64,000 nucleotides of DNA from Alteromonas macleodii ATCC 27126 (GCF_000172635.2 NC_018632.1:1302001-1366000); one strand, 5' to 3'; counted from the stretch's first letter, positions 46,532 through 56,632 are shown. Translations and numbers: made by a program. Notes: generated from the sequence alone by a model not told the origin.

Positions 46532-48610
46532 CTACCAATCACTCCGGTTTGAAGGCATACGTTGACGCTGACGTTTTTGTGCTTCTAATTGCATTTTTCG
46601 TTTTAGTAGGAATGCAGGGTCGTCTGGCACGCGGCGCATTAAACTCTCCATTCGCTGCAGCTCTTCTTTTTCTGCGTCGGTAAGCTCGGTCTCTTGACCT
46701 TGCATTGCCAGTGCTTCCTGCTCTGCTTGTTGTTCGTCTTTTTGTGCTTGCGCGCTGTTTTGCTGTGCACCATCACCTTGGTCAGACTGCTCTTGTTCTG
46801 CATTTTGCTGCTGAGAGTCTGATGACTCGTTCCGACTGTTCATCTCGGAATCATCAGGCTGTTGTGAGTTATCTCCGCCACTTTGCTGATCATCGTTAGC
46901 TTGGCTTTGGTCAGACTGTTGACCCTCATTATCGTCTTGCTGACCATTCTGCTCGTTTGAACCTTCCTGATTGTTCTGGTCCCCTGATTGCTGTTTGCTA
47001 TTAGGGCTATCAGAGTTATCAGAGCTATCTTGGCCATTATCCTGTGAGTCACTCTGTTCACCATCATCGCCATTTTCGTTCTGGTTTTGCTCCTGATTCT
47101 GCTGTTGCTGCTGTTTCAGCAAATCCTCGACAATCTTTTTGTTGGTTCTTGCATCGTCGAAATCGGGGGCTTCGCTTAACGCCTGATCATATTTCTTAAT
47201 AGCGTCTTCAAGCTTACCGAGTTTTGCCAGTGCATTGCCTTGATTGTAAAGACTCTCGGGACCAGGAATGCTTTTGAAGGCATTTAATGCACCTTCGTAG
47301 TCACCTGATTTATAAAGTGATGATGCTTTCCAAGTGTCGTCATTAAACTGATTAACGGCGTCTTTATACTTGCCTCTTTGATAGCTGTTTAATGCTTCTT
47401 GGTTGTCATTCATAAATGGCGTTTGCCACCATGAGAGTGAATCAGGTTTGTTTGCCATCTCTAGAGTATCTTCTGGTGCGCCTATGCCCTGTGACGTGCT
47501 TATGCCTTGTGACGTGCCAGCAATTTCTGAGGCTTGGGCACGTTGCAGAGCATGGGCGTTTTTAATCATAGAGGGGCTAAGTAAACCCACCAACACGATG
47601 AAAACTAACCCGCGTTTGAATGCGAAGGCGGCAAACGGTAGAAGTATAAGCAGCAAGTAAGGGCCAACTTCTTTCCACTGGTCTCCTTGTAAATTACTCT
47701 CTTCTTCGTTCTCTTCGCTGTCGCTTTTATCTAGTAGAGATACCGAGGCGAGGGCATCAATGTCGGCGTCGTTTGATGTAAAGGATTCAAAGCGTCCGCC
47801 GCTCGTTTTAACTACGCCTTTCACTGCGCCTTCATTTAACTTGGGTATAACGATGCTGCCAGTGAAGTCCTTTAAAAGCTCGCCGCTTTGCTGGCGAATA
47901 GGCGCGCCTTCAGATGTTCCAACGGTAAGTGCATTTACTGTAAAAGGAATAGAGGCCACATACTCTTGAAGCTCTTGTTGTTGTTCTAACTCTATACCAT
48001 CAGTAATCCAGTAGATCATGCCTGAGTTATATCCGGCATTCGTGAGAAGCTCAGACGCACTCTCTATGCCTAGGAGTGGGTCGCTGCCCGGCACGGGCAT
48101 AATTTCCGGTGATAGGCTTGGGATAAGGGTTGTGATATTTCCTGCGTCTTCGGTTAAAGGGCTAATGACAAACGCATCGCCAGCGTAAGCAACCAAGCCC
48201 ATTTCACCTTCACCAATAGCGTTGACTAGATCTATCGCTTTATATTTGGCGCGAGTTAGCCTGTCTGGCGTCATATCGGTAGCGCGCATTGAAAGCGACA
48301 TATCTATGACTATAACGTGTCCCATTTTTAACTGGTATACCGGCTGCGGCAGGCGCTCCCATGTTGGACCAGCGAGTGCTATCACACTTATAATCCACAC
48401 AAAAGCAAGCATCCACATTGGTGGTTTTGCGCCCATTTCGTTTTTTCCAATCACCATGTATTGATATAGGTGAGAAGGGATCACAGATTGCCAGCCAGAT
48501 TGCTTAGCCGTGGTTTTTCTAATTAAAAGCACGAGCAGCATCAGGGGAACGAGTGCGATAAACCATTCGGGGCGTAAAAAATGAAATTGGTTTAAGAAGT
48601 CGAATTCCAT
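46532..48610 (-). CDS. VWA-TPR membrane protein (BatB/BatC-like fusion)
   Basis: 692 residues. Two N-terminal membrane segments, a von Willebrand A domain (about 95-290) with the metal-binding motif VIDMSLSMRATD, further membrane segments near 310-340, then two to three TPRs (about 395-490, with YNQGNALAKLGKLEDAIKKYDQAL). About 130 residues of Gln/Asn/Ser/Asp-rich low-complexity sequence follow (about 500-640), and the chain ends in the conserved RRVPDDPAFLLKRKM motif. It corresponds to BatB plus BatC in one chain. Overlaps the upstream VWA gene by one base. Confidence 0.9.
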   Translation of the reverse strand: MEFDFLNQFHFLRPEWFIALVPLMLLVLLIRKTTAKQSGWQSVIPSHLYQYMVIGKNEMGAKPPMWMLAFVWIISVIALAGPTWERLPQPVYQLKMGHVIVIDMSLSMRATDMTPDRLTRAKYKAIDLVNAIGEGEMGLVAYAGDAFVISPLTEDAGNITTLIPSLSPEIMPVPGSDPLLGIESASELLTNAGYNSGMIYWITDGIELEQQQELQEYVASIPFTVNALTVGTSEGAPIRQQSGELLKDFTGSIVIPKLNEGAVKGVVKTSGGRFESFTSNDADIDALASVSLLDKSDSEENEEESNLQGDQWKEVGPYLLLILLPFAAFAFKRGLVFIVLVGLLSPSMIKNAHALQRAQASEIAGTSQGISTSQGIGAPEDTLEMANKPDSLSWWQTPFMNDNQEALNSYQRGKYKDAVNQFNDDTWKASSLYKSGDYEGALNAFKSIPGPESLYNQGNALAKLGKLEDAIKKYDQALSEAPDFDDARTNKKIVEDLLKQQQQQNQEQNQNENGDDGEQSDSQDNGQDSSDNSDSPNSKQQSGDQNNQEGSNEQNGQQDDNEGQQSDQSQANDDQQSGGDNSQQPDDSEMNSRNESSDSQQQNAEQEQSDQGDGAQQNSAQAQKDEQQAEQEALAMQGQETELTDAEKEELQRMESLMRRVPDDPAFLLKRKMQLEAQKRQRQRMPSNRSDW

Positions 48611-49686
48611 TACTTCGTCTCCCTATTTGTTTGAGCTGCTTGGATAGAATCAGCTGAGTTCGGGTGTGGCTGGGACGAGTTAATTCGTCTTTGTGCGAAC
48701 CAACGAAATGTTGATAAAAGAACCGTCAAGAATGCCCATAGTGCTGACAGTAATATTGCCGCGCCAAGGGGATAGTAAAACAGTGCGCTCAATGGACGCA
48801 TCTTACGCGTTTCACCTTCAATAGGCTCAAGCGCGTCAAGTTGTTGATAAATAGCTTGAAGTTCCTGGGCGTTTCGAGCCCTAAAATATTGACCGCCAGT
48901 GCTAGTCGCAATGTTGGTTAACATGCCTTCATCAAGTTCTTGCGATGGGTTTATTTGTCGGCTACCGAAAAAGCTTTGGATCAGCATTTTATCTGCGCCC
49001 ACACCTATAGTGTAAACCTTCACACCCTTACTAATTGCCAACTCTTTCGCCTGTTCGGGTGTAATATTCCCTGCAGTATTTTGCCCATCGGTAAGAAGAA
49101 TTAACACGTTATTAGACTCTTCCCGTTCGTCAAAGCGCTTCACCGCTAAACCTATCGCATCGCCAATAGCCGTCTGTTCGCCAACCAACCCAATGACAGC
49201 TTCACTCAGAAGTGTAGAAACCGTATCTCTGTCATAGGTAAGCGGCGCTTGAACGTACGCGGTATCGGCAAATAAGATAAGGCCAATTCTGTCGCCAACG
49301 CGACGCTGAATAAAGTCATAAACCACCGACTTAGTCATGGTTAAACGGTTAACTTGTCGGCCATTTAGCTGCATATCATCTATCTTCATACTGCCCGATA
49401 AGTCTACTGCTAACATCATTTCTCTACCTTCGTTTGGTATGCTGACAGGCTCTCCTAACCACTGAGGACGCGCGGCAGCCGTTACTAGCAGCAGCCATAT
49501 CAAGCTGCTTACCAACAGCGGTATTTTGGTTTGTTTCAATTGGGTTTGCTCTGACACATCGCTAGGTCGCAAACTTGGAACCCGCAGTGCAGCCATGGGC
49601 ATGTCTTGTGCTTTTTTAGAAAGCAGGCGAACGATAATAGGCAAGGGGAGTACGAAAAAGACCCACCACCAAGCAAAATTAAGCAT
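48610..49686 (-). CDS. VWA-domain membrane protein (BatA-like)
   Basis: 358 residues from the ATG at 49686, which overlaps the end of the DUF4381 gene by 8 bp (ATGCTTAA); the frame is open further upstream, but that part lies inside the preceding gene. Membrane segment near the N-terminus, a VWA domain (about 85-290) with the metal-binding motif AVDLSGSMKIDD and later LLTDGQNTAGN, and a second membrane segment near 315 (ALFYYPLGAAILLSALWAFLTVLL). Presumed to work with the neighbouring MoxR ATPase as in other MoxR-VWA pairs. Confidence 0.92.
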   Translation of the reverse strand: MLNFAWWWVFFVLPLPIIVRLLSKKAQDMPMAALRVPSLRPSDVSEQTQLKQTKIPLLVSSLIWLLLVTAAARPQWLGEPVSIPNEGREMMLAVDLSGSMKIDDMQLNGRQVNRLTMTKSVVYDFIQRRVGDRIGLILFADTAYVQAPLTYDRDTVSTLLSEAVIGLVGEQTAIGDAIGLAVKRFDEREESNNVLILLTDGQNTAGNITPEQAKELAISKGVKVYTIGVGADKMLIQSFFGSRQINPSQELDEGMLTNIATSTGGQYFRARNAQELQAIYQQLDALEPIEGETRKMRPLSALFYYPLGAAILLSALWAFLTVLLSTFRWFAQRRINSSQPHPNSADSIQAAQTNRETK

Positions 49687-50341
49687 GATGCGGCTCCTTG
49701 GCTTGTTTATCATGAGGGCTGCCATCGTTTAGATCGCCATCATTCACACCGCCTGAAGCCTGCTTGTTTTTTGGCAGTTTGGCTTTTGAAAGCCAGTTTT
49801 TTACTGCTCCTTTGCAGGTTTCAAAATCACTAGGGTTGGGGGTGGCTTGATAAACATTGCTTACTAACAAACCTAAATCACTTTCAAGTTTGCTATCACT
49901 ACTTTTCAATGCAGAGGTTAAGAACGCTTGCCACTGTTTACCGTATAACCCGGCTACTTGCTGAGTTGGGTAATAGCTCATAGCCGTGCGTTTTAGAATT
50001 GAGTTTAACGCCACGGGCCAATTGCTTTGTTGTGCCGAAATCGATTCAAGTAAGGCTAAAGCTTGCTTACGCGCCTTGTTGTGACGTATGTGAGCAGTGA
50101 TAGCTTTATACAGGCAAAATAAGGCAAGTAAAAACACTGCGATAGCTACCCACCAACCCCAATCTAATGGCCAAATGTTGACCTCTGTAGGTACGTGTAT
50201 ATCGCGCAGTTGAGCAAGTGGGTCTTGCTGCTGAGGGGGCACTGGCATTTGATTTGCCGGCGGCATCGATTGAGCAGCTGATTTTGTGTAACTAGATAGA
50301 AAGTTTGATAAAAAATGGGTTGAAAAAATACTGCTTTGCAT
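49679..50341 (-). CDS. DUF4381 domain protein
   Basis: 220 residues. A Pro/Gln-rich segment (MPPANQMPVPPQQQDPLAQLRDIHVP) precedes one membrane segment near residue 70 (WWVAIAVFLLALFCLYKAI) and a cytoplasmic helical domain (ALNSILKRTAMSYYPTQQVAGLYGKQWQAFL). DUF4381 proteins are regular members of MoxR/VWA operons; their role is unknown. Start overlaps the DUF58 stop by one base. The first Met is taken, although a later start is possible. Confidence 0.85.
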   Translation of the reverse strand: MQSSIFSTHFLSNFLSSYTKSAAQSMPPANQMPVPPQQQDPLAQLRDIHVPTEVNIWPLDWGWWVAIAVFLLALFCLYKAITAHIRHNKARKQALALLESISAQQSNWPVALNSILKRTAMSYYPTQQVAGLYGKQWQAFLTSALKSSDSKLESDLGLLVSNVYQATPNPSDFETCKGAVKNWLSKAKLPKNKQASGGVNDGDLNDGSPHDKQAKEPHHA

Positions 50342-51315
50342 TAATTAAGCTCCAACCTTTGTTCTTGTTGCATACTTTGAAGCTGTTCGTCTAAAGGAAG
50401 GCCCGCTGAAACACTGAATCGAGCGATATTGTTTTTGCGCAAGGTGCTATAAATCGCGCTGTTGTGTTCACTGCGCCATTTTTGATAGTGCTGTTGCTCG
50501 GTATTGTCGCCTAACACCCAGCGTTGTTGGTTTTGGCCATCAGAAACGCTGACGGTTTGTAATGAACTGGTTTGTGGCAAGGCGTGTTCTATAGGATCGT
50601 TAATTACGATAGCCCTCACTTCACAGTGTCGTGTTAAGTGACTTAAGTGTTGAATAGCTTGGGTACTTAAATGCTGAAAGTCTGACACCAGATAAACCAA
50701 GCTCCCAGGTCTTGCTAAACGTCTTGCCCTAGCGCACGCATCGGCAAAAGCTTGTTCGTCTTTGACTTTGTCCGGCTTAGATTGCGCGCTCTGTTCGTGC
50801 AATGCCATAAGTTCATGGCACACGTGCAACACGGCTTTCTTGCGGGTAAGCGGTTTAATTTCTTTGTGCTGTTGCTGGTTAAATACCAGTGCGCCGACCT
50901 TATCGCCACGAGCGGCAGCAGACCAGCTAATTAATGAAGATACGTGCGCGGCTTGTACCGCTTTAGTAAGCAACTGCGTGCCAAACGCCATTGAAGGTAG
51001 GTAGTCACAGAATAGAAAAACCGGGCGCTCTCGTTCTTCCCGATACACTTTAGTGTGAGTTTTACCCGTGCGCGCAGTAACGCGCCAATCGATAGCGCGA
51101 ATATCATCACCGGGCTGATAATGACGGGCCTCATCAAACTCCATGCCTCGGCCTTTATGCTTGGTGAGATAACTCCCAGCAAGTTTAGCTTGTGGCATTC
51201 GTTTAGGCGCCAAACTAAAAAGCTTAGCTAACTGCTGGTAGCGTAATAACTCTGCGGTAGACAGCGAGACGCCATTACTTTGCAGCTTGTTTAGCTGCGC
51301 TTGTACATTCACCAT
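50341..51315 (-). CDS. DUF58 protein of the MoxR operon
   Basis: 324 residues. The DUF58 signature is clear: GRGMEFDEARHYQPGDDIRAIDWRVTARTGKTHTKVYREERERPVFLFCDY. DUF58 regions are VWA-like folds and usually sit next to MoxR ATPases. Unlike many members there is no N-terminal membrane anchor, so it should be cytoplasmic. Three-base gap from moxR. Confidence 0.92.
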   Translation of the reverse strand: MVNVQAQLNKLQSNGVSLSTAELLRYQQLAKLFSLAPKRMPQAKLAGSYLTKHKGRGMEFDEARHYQPGDDIRAIDWRVTARTGKTHTKVYREERERPVFLFCDYLPSMAFGTQLLTKAVQAAHVSSLISWSAAARGDKVGALVFNQQQHKEIKPLTRKKAVLHVCHELMALHEQSAQSKPDKVKDEQAFADACARARRLARPGSLVYLVSDFQHLSTQAIQHLSHLTRHCEVRAIVINDPIEHALPQTSSLQTVSVSDGQNQQRWVLGDNTEQQHYQKWRSEHNSAIYSTLRKNNIARFSVSAGLPLDEQLQSMQQEQRLELN

Positions 51316-51318
51316 AGC

Positions 51319-52275
51319 TTAAGGGACTGCGACAGTTGCAACAATCTTATCAAGTACGTCGTTAATCGTTACGCCTTCAGCCTCGGCTTGATATGACAGA
51401 ATAATACGGTGGCGAAGCACGTTGTGAACCACAGCTTGAATATCATCAGGACCAACAAAGTCTCTGCCACTAAGCCATGCGTGAGCGCGTGCACAGCGAT
51501 CTAGGCTGATGGTTGCTCGAGGGCTTGTTCCCATTGCTATCCATTGGCCTAATTCTGCGTCAAAATTTGCAGGCTGACGTGTGGCCATAATCAATTGAAC
51601 TAAATACTGTTCTAACTCAGGCGCCATATACAAAGATAACGCTTCTTTACGCGACGTAAAAATATCGTCTTGTGTAAGCGTAGGTGGCGTAACAGGCGGT
51701 TCTGAAAGAGCTTCACCTCGGGTTAAACGCAATATTTCCAGCTCTGTCTCGGCACCGGGATAGTCGATGTCCACGTGCATTAAGAATCGGTCTAGCTGTG
51801 CTTCAGGTAGTGGATACGTTCCTTCTTGCTCTAGCGGGTTTTGCGTTGCCATTACTAAAAATAGCGGAGGAAGAGGGTAGGTTTTACTGCCTACCGTAAT
51901 TTGACGTTCGGCCATGGCTTCAAGCAGGGCCGACTGTACTTTTGCGGGGGCACGGTTGATTTCGTCGGCTAGCACTAAGTTGTGAAAAAGCGGCCCTTTC
52001 TGAAAAACAAACTCGCCAGTCTCGGGGCGGTATATGTCTGTCCCAGTTAAGTCGGCAGGCAAAAGGTCAGGAGTAAATTGTACGCGATGAAAGTCGCCGT
52101 CAATACCATTAGCAAGTGCATTGATTGCGCGTGTTTTTGCAAGCCCAGGAGGACCTTCTACCAAAAGGTGGCCGTCGGCCAAAAGAGCGATAAGAAGGCT
52201 TTTGGTTAACGCGTGCTGACCAATAATCTGCTGGTCTAAATAAGCGTGTAACTGTTGAAATTGCGCTGCTGCCAT
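51319..52275 (-). CDS. MoxR-family AAA+ ATPase
   Basis: 318 residues. Walker A GPPGLAKT near residue 40, Walker B LVLADEINRAP, and sensor 1 region VMATQNPLEQEGTYPLPEAQLDRF. MoxR proteins act as chaperone-like remodelers for VWA proteins. First gene of the six-gene operon; its promoter should lie in the 430-bp gap shared with the divergent fadI. Confidence 0.95.
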   Translation of the reverse strand: MAAAQFQQLHAYLDQQIIGQHALTKSLLIALLADGHLLVEGPPGLAKTRAINALANGIDGDFHRVQFTPDLLPADLTGTDIYRPETGEFVFQKGPLFHNLVLADEINRAPAKVQSALLEAMAERQITVGSKTYPLPPLFLVMATQNPLEQEGTYPLPEAQLDRFLMHVDIDYPGAETELEILRLTRGEALSEPPVTPPTLTQDDIFTSRKEALSLYMAPELEQYLVQLIMATRQPANFDAELGQWIAMGTSPRATISLDRCARAHAWLSGRDFVGPDDIQAVVHNVLRHRIILSYQAEAEGVTINDVLDKIVATVAVP

Positions 52276-52703
52276 AATGCAAAATTTCCGTTTGAGTTCT
52301 CGTTATCAGGAAGTGTCACCGGACCGATAGATTTATAAATCTCTTATAAAGTGATCGCTTAGCTAAAAAGTAAATTACATATTAATTTAGATAGCTCTAG
52401 CCCGTCACAATGACACAAAACAGACTTTCATTTCCATATAAGGTTCATTCTATCTTTCTTCAAGTCGTCAAACAGTAATAAAAATGCGATATGCGGTTGG
52501 ATGCAAAGCAAGCTTTTTAAATTTCGATAGCATAAAACGGTCAAAATTTGTAAACAGGGCAAACTTTAGTTTCATTTATGTTGCCCTTAACCCTGCATTA
52601 TTTGCTATTTTGTTCATTGTTTGTAAAAATCGGGTTTATTACAGGTCAGACCACTTTGGAGCGATAAGCTCAAACGGAAGTCGGTCATTAATTTAGGTGC
52701 ATT
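52276..52703. other. Divergent promoter region between moxR and fadI
   Basis: About 430 bp, AT-rich, with no credible gene. A FadR-like core lies near the fadI end (52644-52652). A 70-codon frame at 52484-52696 lacks a ribosome-binding site and is judged spurious. Confidence 0.45.
52641..52655 (+). promoter_or_regulatory. Possible FadR operator upstream of fadI
   Basis: ACAGGTCAGACCACT contains the GGTCNGACC core of the FadR consensus (CTGGTCNGACCAG-like), about 50 bp upstream of the fadI ATG. The outer positions match only in part. Repression of beta-oxidation genes by FadR is established in E. coli and related bacteria; control here is inference. Confidence 0.45.
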
Positions 52704-54014
52704 ATGGCAACAAAACAATCAGTTACTACCCGAGAGGGTGATCGCATCGCCATTGTCGCGGGGTTGCGTACTCCGTTTGCGAAAATGGCTACATATTTCC
52801 ACGGTGTTCCGGCTGTTGATCTAGGTAAAATGGTCGTAAACGAACTTCTCGTTCGCCATGGTGTTCAAAAAGAGTGGGTTGACCAGGTTGTCTACGGTCA
52901 AGTAGTACAAATGCCTGAAGCGCCTAACATTGCGCGCGAAATCGTGCTTGGCACAGGCATGAATATTCATACCGACGCTTACAGCGTATCTCGCGCATGT
53001 GCGACGAGTTTTCAATCTACGGTAAACATCGCAGAAAGCATGATGGCTGGTACAGTACAGGTAGGTATTGCTGGCGGTGCTGATTCAACGTCGGTATCAC
53101 CTATTGGGGTTTCTAAGAATCTTGCGCGTGCGCTGGTTGATTTACAGAAAACCAAGACCCTTGGCCAAAAGCTAAACATCTTCAAGCGTTTAAGCTTAAA
53201 AGACCTAGCGCCTGTTCCTCCTGCGGTAGCAGAGTACTCAACAGGTCTGTCGATGGGACAAACGGCAGAGCAAATGGCGAAAACGCATCAAATTTCTCGT
53301 GAAGAGCAAGACAAGCTTGCACATCGCTCGCACAGCCTAGCCGCTGAAAGCTGGGAAGCAGGCAAGCTCTCTAGCGAAGTGATGACCGCTTATGCTGAAC
53401 CTTATAAAGGTGCTCTTGAGCGCGATAACAACGTACGTTTCGATTCTAAGCTTGAAGGCTACGCGAAACTTCGCCCAGTATTCGATAAAAAGTACGGCTC
53501 GGTAACTGCGGCAAACGCTACACCGCTTACTGACGGTGCTTCTGCAGTACTTATGATGACAGAAAGCCGAGCGAAAGAGCTAGGTTATACGCCGCTTGGT
53601 TACATTAAGAGCTACGCGTTCTCGGCAATCGACGTGTGGGAAGACATGCTAATGGGGCCGTCGTACGCGACACCTATTGCGCTAGATCGCGCAGGCATGA
53701 CCCTAAACGACTTAACGCTAATTGAAATGCATGAAGCGTTCGCAGCGCAAACCTTGGCAAACGTTAAAATGTTTGCAAGTGACAAGTTCGCCAAAGAGAA
53801 ACTAGGCCGCGACAAAGCGACGGGCGAAATTGACATGGACAAGTTCAACGTGATGGGTAGTTCAATTGCTTATGGTCACCCGTTTGCCGCAACCGGTACA
53901 CGTATGATTACGCAAATGCTTAACGAACTAAATCGCCGTGGCGGTGGTACAGGTCTTCTTACTGCATGTGCTGCGGGTGGTCTTGGTGCCGCAATGATTG
54001 TGGAGACAGAATAA
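52704..54014 (+). CDS. fadI: Acetyl-CoA C-acyltransferase (3-ketoacyl-CoA thiolase)
   Basis: Thiolytic step of fatty acid beta-oxidation, beta subunit partner of FadJ. 436 residues, the FadI length. The nucleophile is the Cys in [10 protein letters not shown] near residue 99; the catalytic His is in [16 protein letters not shown], and the second catalytic Cys in [14 protein letters not shown]. The next gene, fadJ, starts one base after its stop codon. Confidence 0.96.
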   Translation: MATKQSVTTREGDRIAIVAGLRTPFAKMATYFHGVPAVDLGKMVVNELLVRHGVQKEWVDQVVYGQVVQMPEAPNIAREIVLGTGMNIHTDAYSVSRACATSFQSTVNIAESMMAGTVQVGIAGGADSTSVSPIGVSKNLARALVDLQKTKTLGQKLNIFKRLSLKDLAPVPPAVAEYSTGLSMGQTAEQMAKTHQISREEQDKLAHRSHSLAAESWEAGKLSSEVMTAYAEPYKGALERDNNVRFDSKLEGYAKLRPVFDKKYGSVTAANATPLTDGASAVLMMTESRAKELGYTPLGYIKSYAFSAIDVWEDMLMGPSYATPIALDRAGMTLNDLTLIEMHEAFAAQTLANVKMFASDKFAKEKLGRDKATGEIDMDKFNVMGSSIAYGHPFAATGTRMITQMLNELNRRGGGTGLLTACAAGGLGAAMIVETE

Positions 54015-54015
54015 T

Positions 54016-56175
54016 ATGAGTCAGGAACAAGAAATGACAAATGAAGTTCAGCCAACATCAGGCGCATTTACGTTAACTAAGCAAGATAATGGCGTTGCTA
54101 TTCTTAGCATGGACGTACCTGGCGAGAGCATGAATACGCTTAAAGCTGAGTTTGGCGATGAGATATCTGCCATGCTTGATGATATTGAACGCGACAGCAG
54201 CATCAAAGGTGTGGTGTTAACAAGCGGCAAGCCAAGCTCATTCGTAGCAGGTGCCGATATCACCATGCTAGCAGCGTGTAAAACTGCGGAAGATGCCACA
54301 ACCATAGCCGCTGGCGGTCAAGCCATTTTCGATAGAATTGAGAACATGAAGGCTACCTTCGTTGCGGCTATTCACGGCCCAGCGTTAGGCGGTGGTTTAG
54401 AGCTAGCATTAGCGTGTCACTACCGTGTATGTACCGATTCACCTAGTACTCAGGTAGGTCTACCGGAAGTGCAGCTTGGCTTGTTGCCAGGCAGCGGTGG
54501 TACTCAGCGCCTTCCTCGCCTAATTGGCATTCAGCAAGCGATGAAAATGATGCTTACTGGGTCTCCAGCACGCGCTAAGCAAGCTAAAAAGTACGGTATT
54601 GTAGATGATGTGGTACCTCACAGTGTTTTGCTAAAGGTAGCTGAACAGTTTGCGCTTAAACGCAAACCAGAAAGAGAAGCGCCGCAAAAGAGTGTGATGG
54701 ACAAAGTGTTAGAGAAAACCGGCCCGGGCCGTAACATGATGTTCAAAAAAGCGCGCGAAGCGACATTTGCCAAAACCAAAGGTAATTATCCAGCGCCAGG
54801 TTACATTATTGATGTAATTGAAACGGGCATGAACGAAGGGATGAAAGCGGGGCTTAAAGCCGAAGCTGAAGCCTTTGGTAAGCTTGTTATGACGCCGGAA
54901 TCTTTCCAGTTACGTCAGATTTTCTTCGCTACGACAGAAATGAAGAAAGAAAACGGCGTTGAAGGTGTTAAACCTGAAAAAATGAAGAAAGTCGGTGTGC
55001 TTGGCGGTGGTTTAATGGGTGGTGGTATCGCCTATGTAACGTCGACCAAAGCCGGTGTACCTGTCCGTATTAAAGACGTGCGTGCTGAAGGCATAGCCAA
55101 TGCAATGAAATATAGCTATGACATCTTAAACAAAAAGGTGAAGAAGCGTTTCATGCGCAATAGTGAAATGCAGAAACAGTTGGCGCTTCTTACCGGTACG
55201 CTAGATTATAGTGGCTACCAAGATGCTGATATCGTGGTTGAGGCGGTTTTTGAAGATTTAGATCTTAAGCAAAAAATGGTGGCGGATATTGAAGAGAACT
55301 GCAAAGAAAGCACGATCTTCGCGTCTAATACGTCGTCTATTCCAATTACACAAATTGCAGCTAAAGCAGCACGACCTGAAAACGTGATTGGTCTACATTA
55401 CTTCTCGCCAGTAGACAAAATGCCGTTGGCCGAAGTTATTGCTCACGATAAAACGTCTGACCAAGTCATTTCATCTACGGTAGAGTTTGCTAAAAAGCAA
55501 GGCAAAACGCCGGTAGTTGTTAAAGACGGTGCGGGTTTCTACGTAAACCGTATTTTAGCGCCGTACATGAATGAAGCGGCAAACCTCATTCTTGACGGTG
55601 AGCCTATTGAGCACATCGATAAGTCATTGGTTAAGTTTGGCTTCCCTGTAGGCCCTGTGAAACTACTCGATGAAGTGGGCATTGATGTTGGTACTAAGAT
55701 TATCCCATTCCTTGTAGAGGCGTTCGGCGAGCGCTTCACTGCGCCAAGTGCTTTCGATAAAGTACTTGCAGACGGCAGAAAGGGTAAGAAAAACCAAAAA
55801 GGGTTTTATTCTTATGAAGGCAAAAAACCAGGTAAAGAAGTGGATGAATCAATCTACGAATTACTTGGGCTATCGCCTTCTGCCAAACTAAGCGAAAAAG
55901 AAGTAGCGGAACGCTGTGTATTAATGATGCTTAATGAAGCAGCGCGCTGTTTAGACGAAGGCGTTATCCGTAATGCGCGCGACGGCGACATTGGCGCTAT
56001 CTTCGGTATTGGTTTCCCTCCATTCTTAGGCGGCCCGTTCCGCTATATGGATACACTGGGAATTAAACACGTTGTTGCTCGTTTAAACCATTATGCTACT
56101 GCTGTAGGTGATAAATTTGCACCTGCTGAAGTGTTAGTAAAAATGGCAGAAAACGATCAAAAGTTTTACAGCTAA
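54016..56175 (+). CDS. fadJ: Fatty acid oxidation complex alpha subunit FadJ
   Basis: Multifunctional enoyl-CoA hydratase and 3-hydroxyacyl-CoA dehydrogenase; 719 residues. I start at ATG 54016, which has GGAG about 10 bp upstream; the open frame extends further up, into fadI. The hydratase domain shows SSFVAGADITML and GPALGGGLELALACHYRV (oxyanion hole and catalytic Glu region); the dehydrogenase has the Rossmann motif VGVLGGGLMGGGIAYVTS and LHYFSPVDKMPLAEVI. Operon with fadI. A strong terminator follows. Confidence 0.96.
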   Translation: MSQEQEMTNEVQPTSGAFTLTKQDNGVAILSMDVPGESMNTLKAEFGDEISAMLDDIERDSSIKGVVLTSGKPSSFVAGADITMLAACKTAEDATTIAAGGQAIFDRIENMKATFVAAIHGPALGGGLELALACHYRVCTDSPSTQVGLPEVQLGLLPGSGGTQRLPRLIGIQQAMKMMLTGSPARAKQAKKYGIVDDVVPHSVLLKVAEQFALKRKPEREAPQKSVMDKVLEKTGPGRNMMFKKAREATFAKTKGNYPAPGYIIDVIETGMNEGMKAGLKAEAEAFGKLVMTPESFQLRQIFFATTEMKKENGVEGVKPEKMKKVGVLGGGLMGGGIAYVTSTKAGVPVRIKDVRAEGIANAMKYSYDILNKKVKKRFMRNSEMQKQLALLTGTLDYSGYQDADIVVEAVFEDLDLKQKMVADIEENCKESTIFASNTSSIPITQIAAKAARPENVIGLHYFSPVDKMPLAEVIAHDKTSDQVISSTVEFAKKQGKTPVVVKDGAGFYVNRILAPYMNEAANLILDGEPIEHIDKSLVKFGFPVGPVKLLDEVGIDVGTKIIPFLVEAFGERFTAPSAFDKVLADGRKGKKNQKGFYSYEGKKPGKEVDESIYELLGLSPSAKLSEKEVAERCVLMMLNEAARCLDEGVIRNARDGDIGAIFGIGFPPFLGGPFRYMDTLGIKHVVARLNHYATAVGDKFAPAEVLVKMAENDQKFYS

Positions 56176-56189
56176 GTTTATAAAATGTT

Positions 56190-56217
56190 AAAAGCCGGGC
56201 GTTGCCCGGTTTTTTTA
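56190..56217 (+). terminator. Terminator of fadIJ
   Basis: AAAAGCCGGGC-GTT-GCCCGG followed by TTTTTTT, about 15 bp past the fadJ stop codon. Confidence 0.92.
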
Positions 56218-56382
56218 TGTCTAATGGGTATTTTTGCTGGTTTATTGTTCTATTTTGGGTAGAATTCCTGCGGTTAAAAAATGAACGTGTCAAATTGTTG
56301 GCGTCAATTATCAGTAAGTTAAATTGAATAATTGATGGGGACAAGTAACCCCACGTAACTAGGTCAAACAGGCGGAGGCAGT

Positions 56383-56580
56383 GTGATTTCACTCGTAGTA
56401 TTAAGCGTTATCTTTTCTCTATATTTTTATGTAGAAGCGTTTAAATGGGGAATGAGCGCGAAAAAGTGGGCGATAGCTGGTTTTGTGTTAGGTCCAATCT
56501 TACTACCCATGTTTTCCATCTCTCGCCATATACATTGGCGCAATGCGGTGGGGTTTAATAACCTTTATATTTCTGCGTAG
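56383..56580 (+). CDS. Small inner-membrane protein of unknown function, 65 residues
   Basis: GTG start with a strong GGAGG ribosome-binding site 4 bp upstream. Two hydrophobic segments (ISLVVLSVIFSLYFYV and WAIAGFVLGPILLPMF) are separated by a basic loop (KWGMSAKKW), and the tail is polar (SRHIHWRNAVGFNNLYISA). This suggests a two-pass membrane protein. I do not recognise a named family. It stands alone between fadJ and a shared terminator. Confidence 0.7.
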   Translation: MISLVVLSVIFSLYFYVEAFKWGMSAKKWAIAGFVLGPILLPMFSISRHIHWRNAVGFNNLYISA

Positions 56581-56632
56581 TCTTTCCTAGCGGTCTGCTG
56601 AAATAAGTAAGTGGGGCGTAAAATACAGGTAT

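Noticed and set aside
52484..52696. 70-codon frame upstream of fadI
   Set aside because: No ribosome-binding site, and it overlaps the likely promoter and FadR-like site of fadI.
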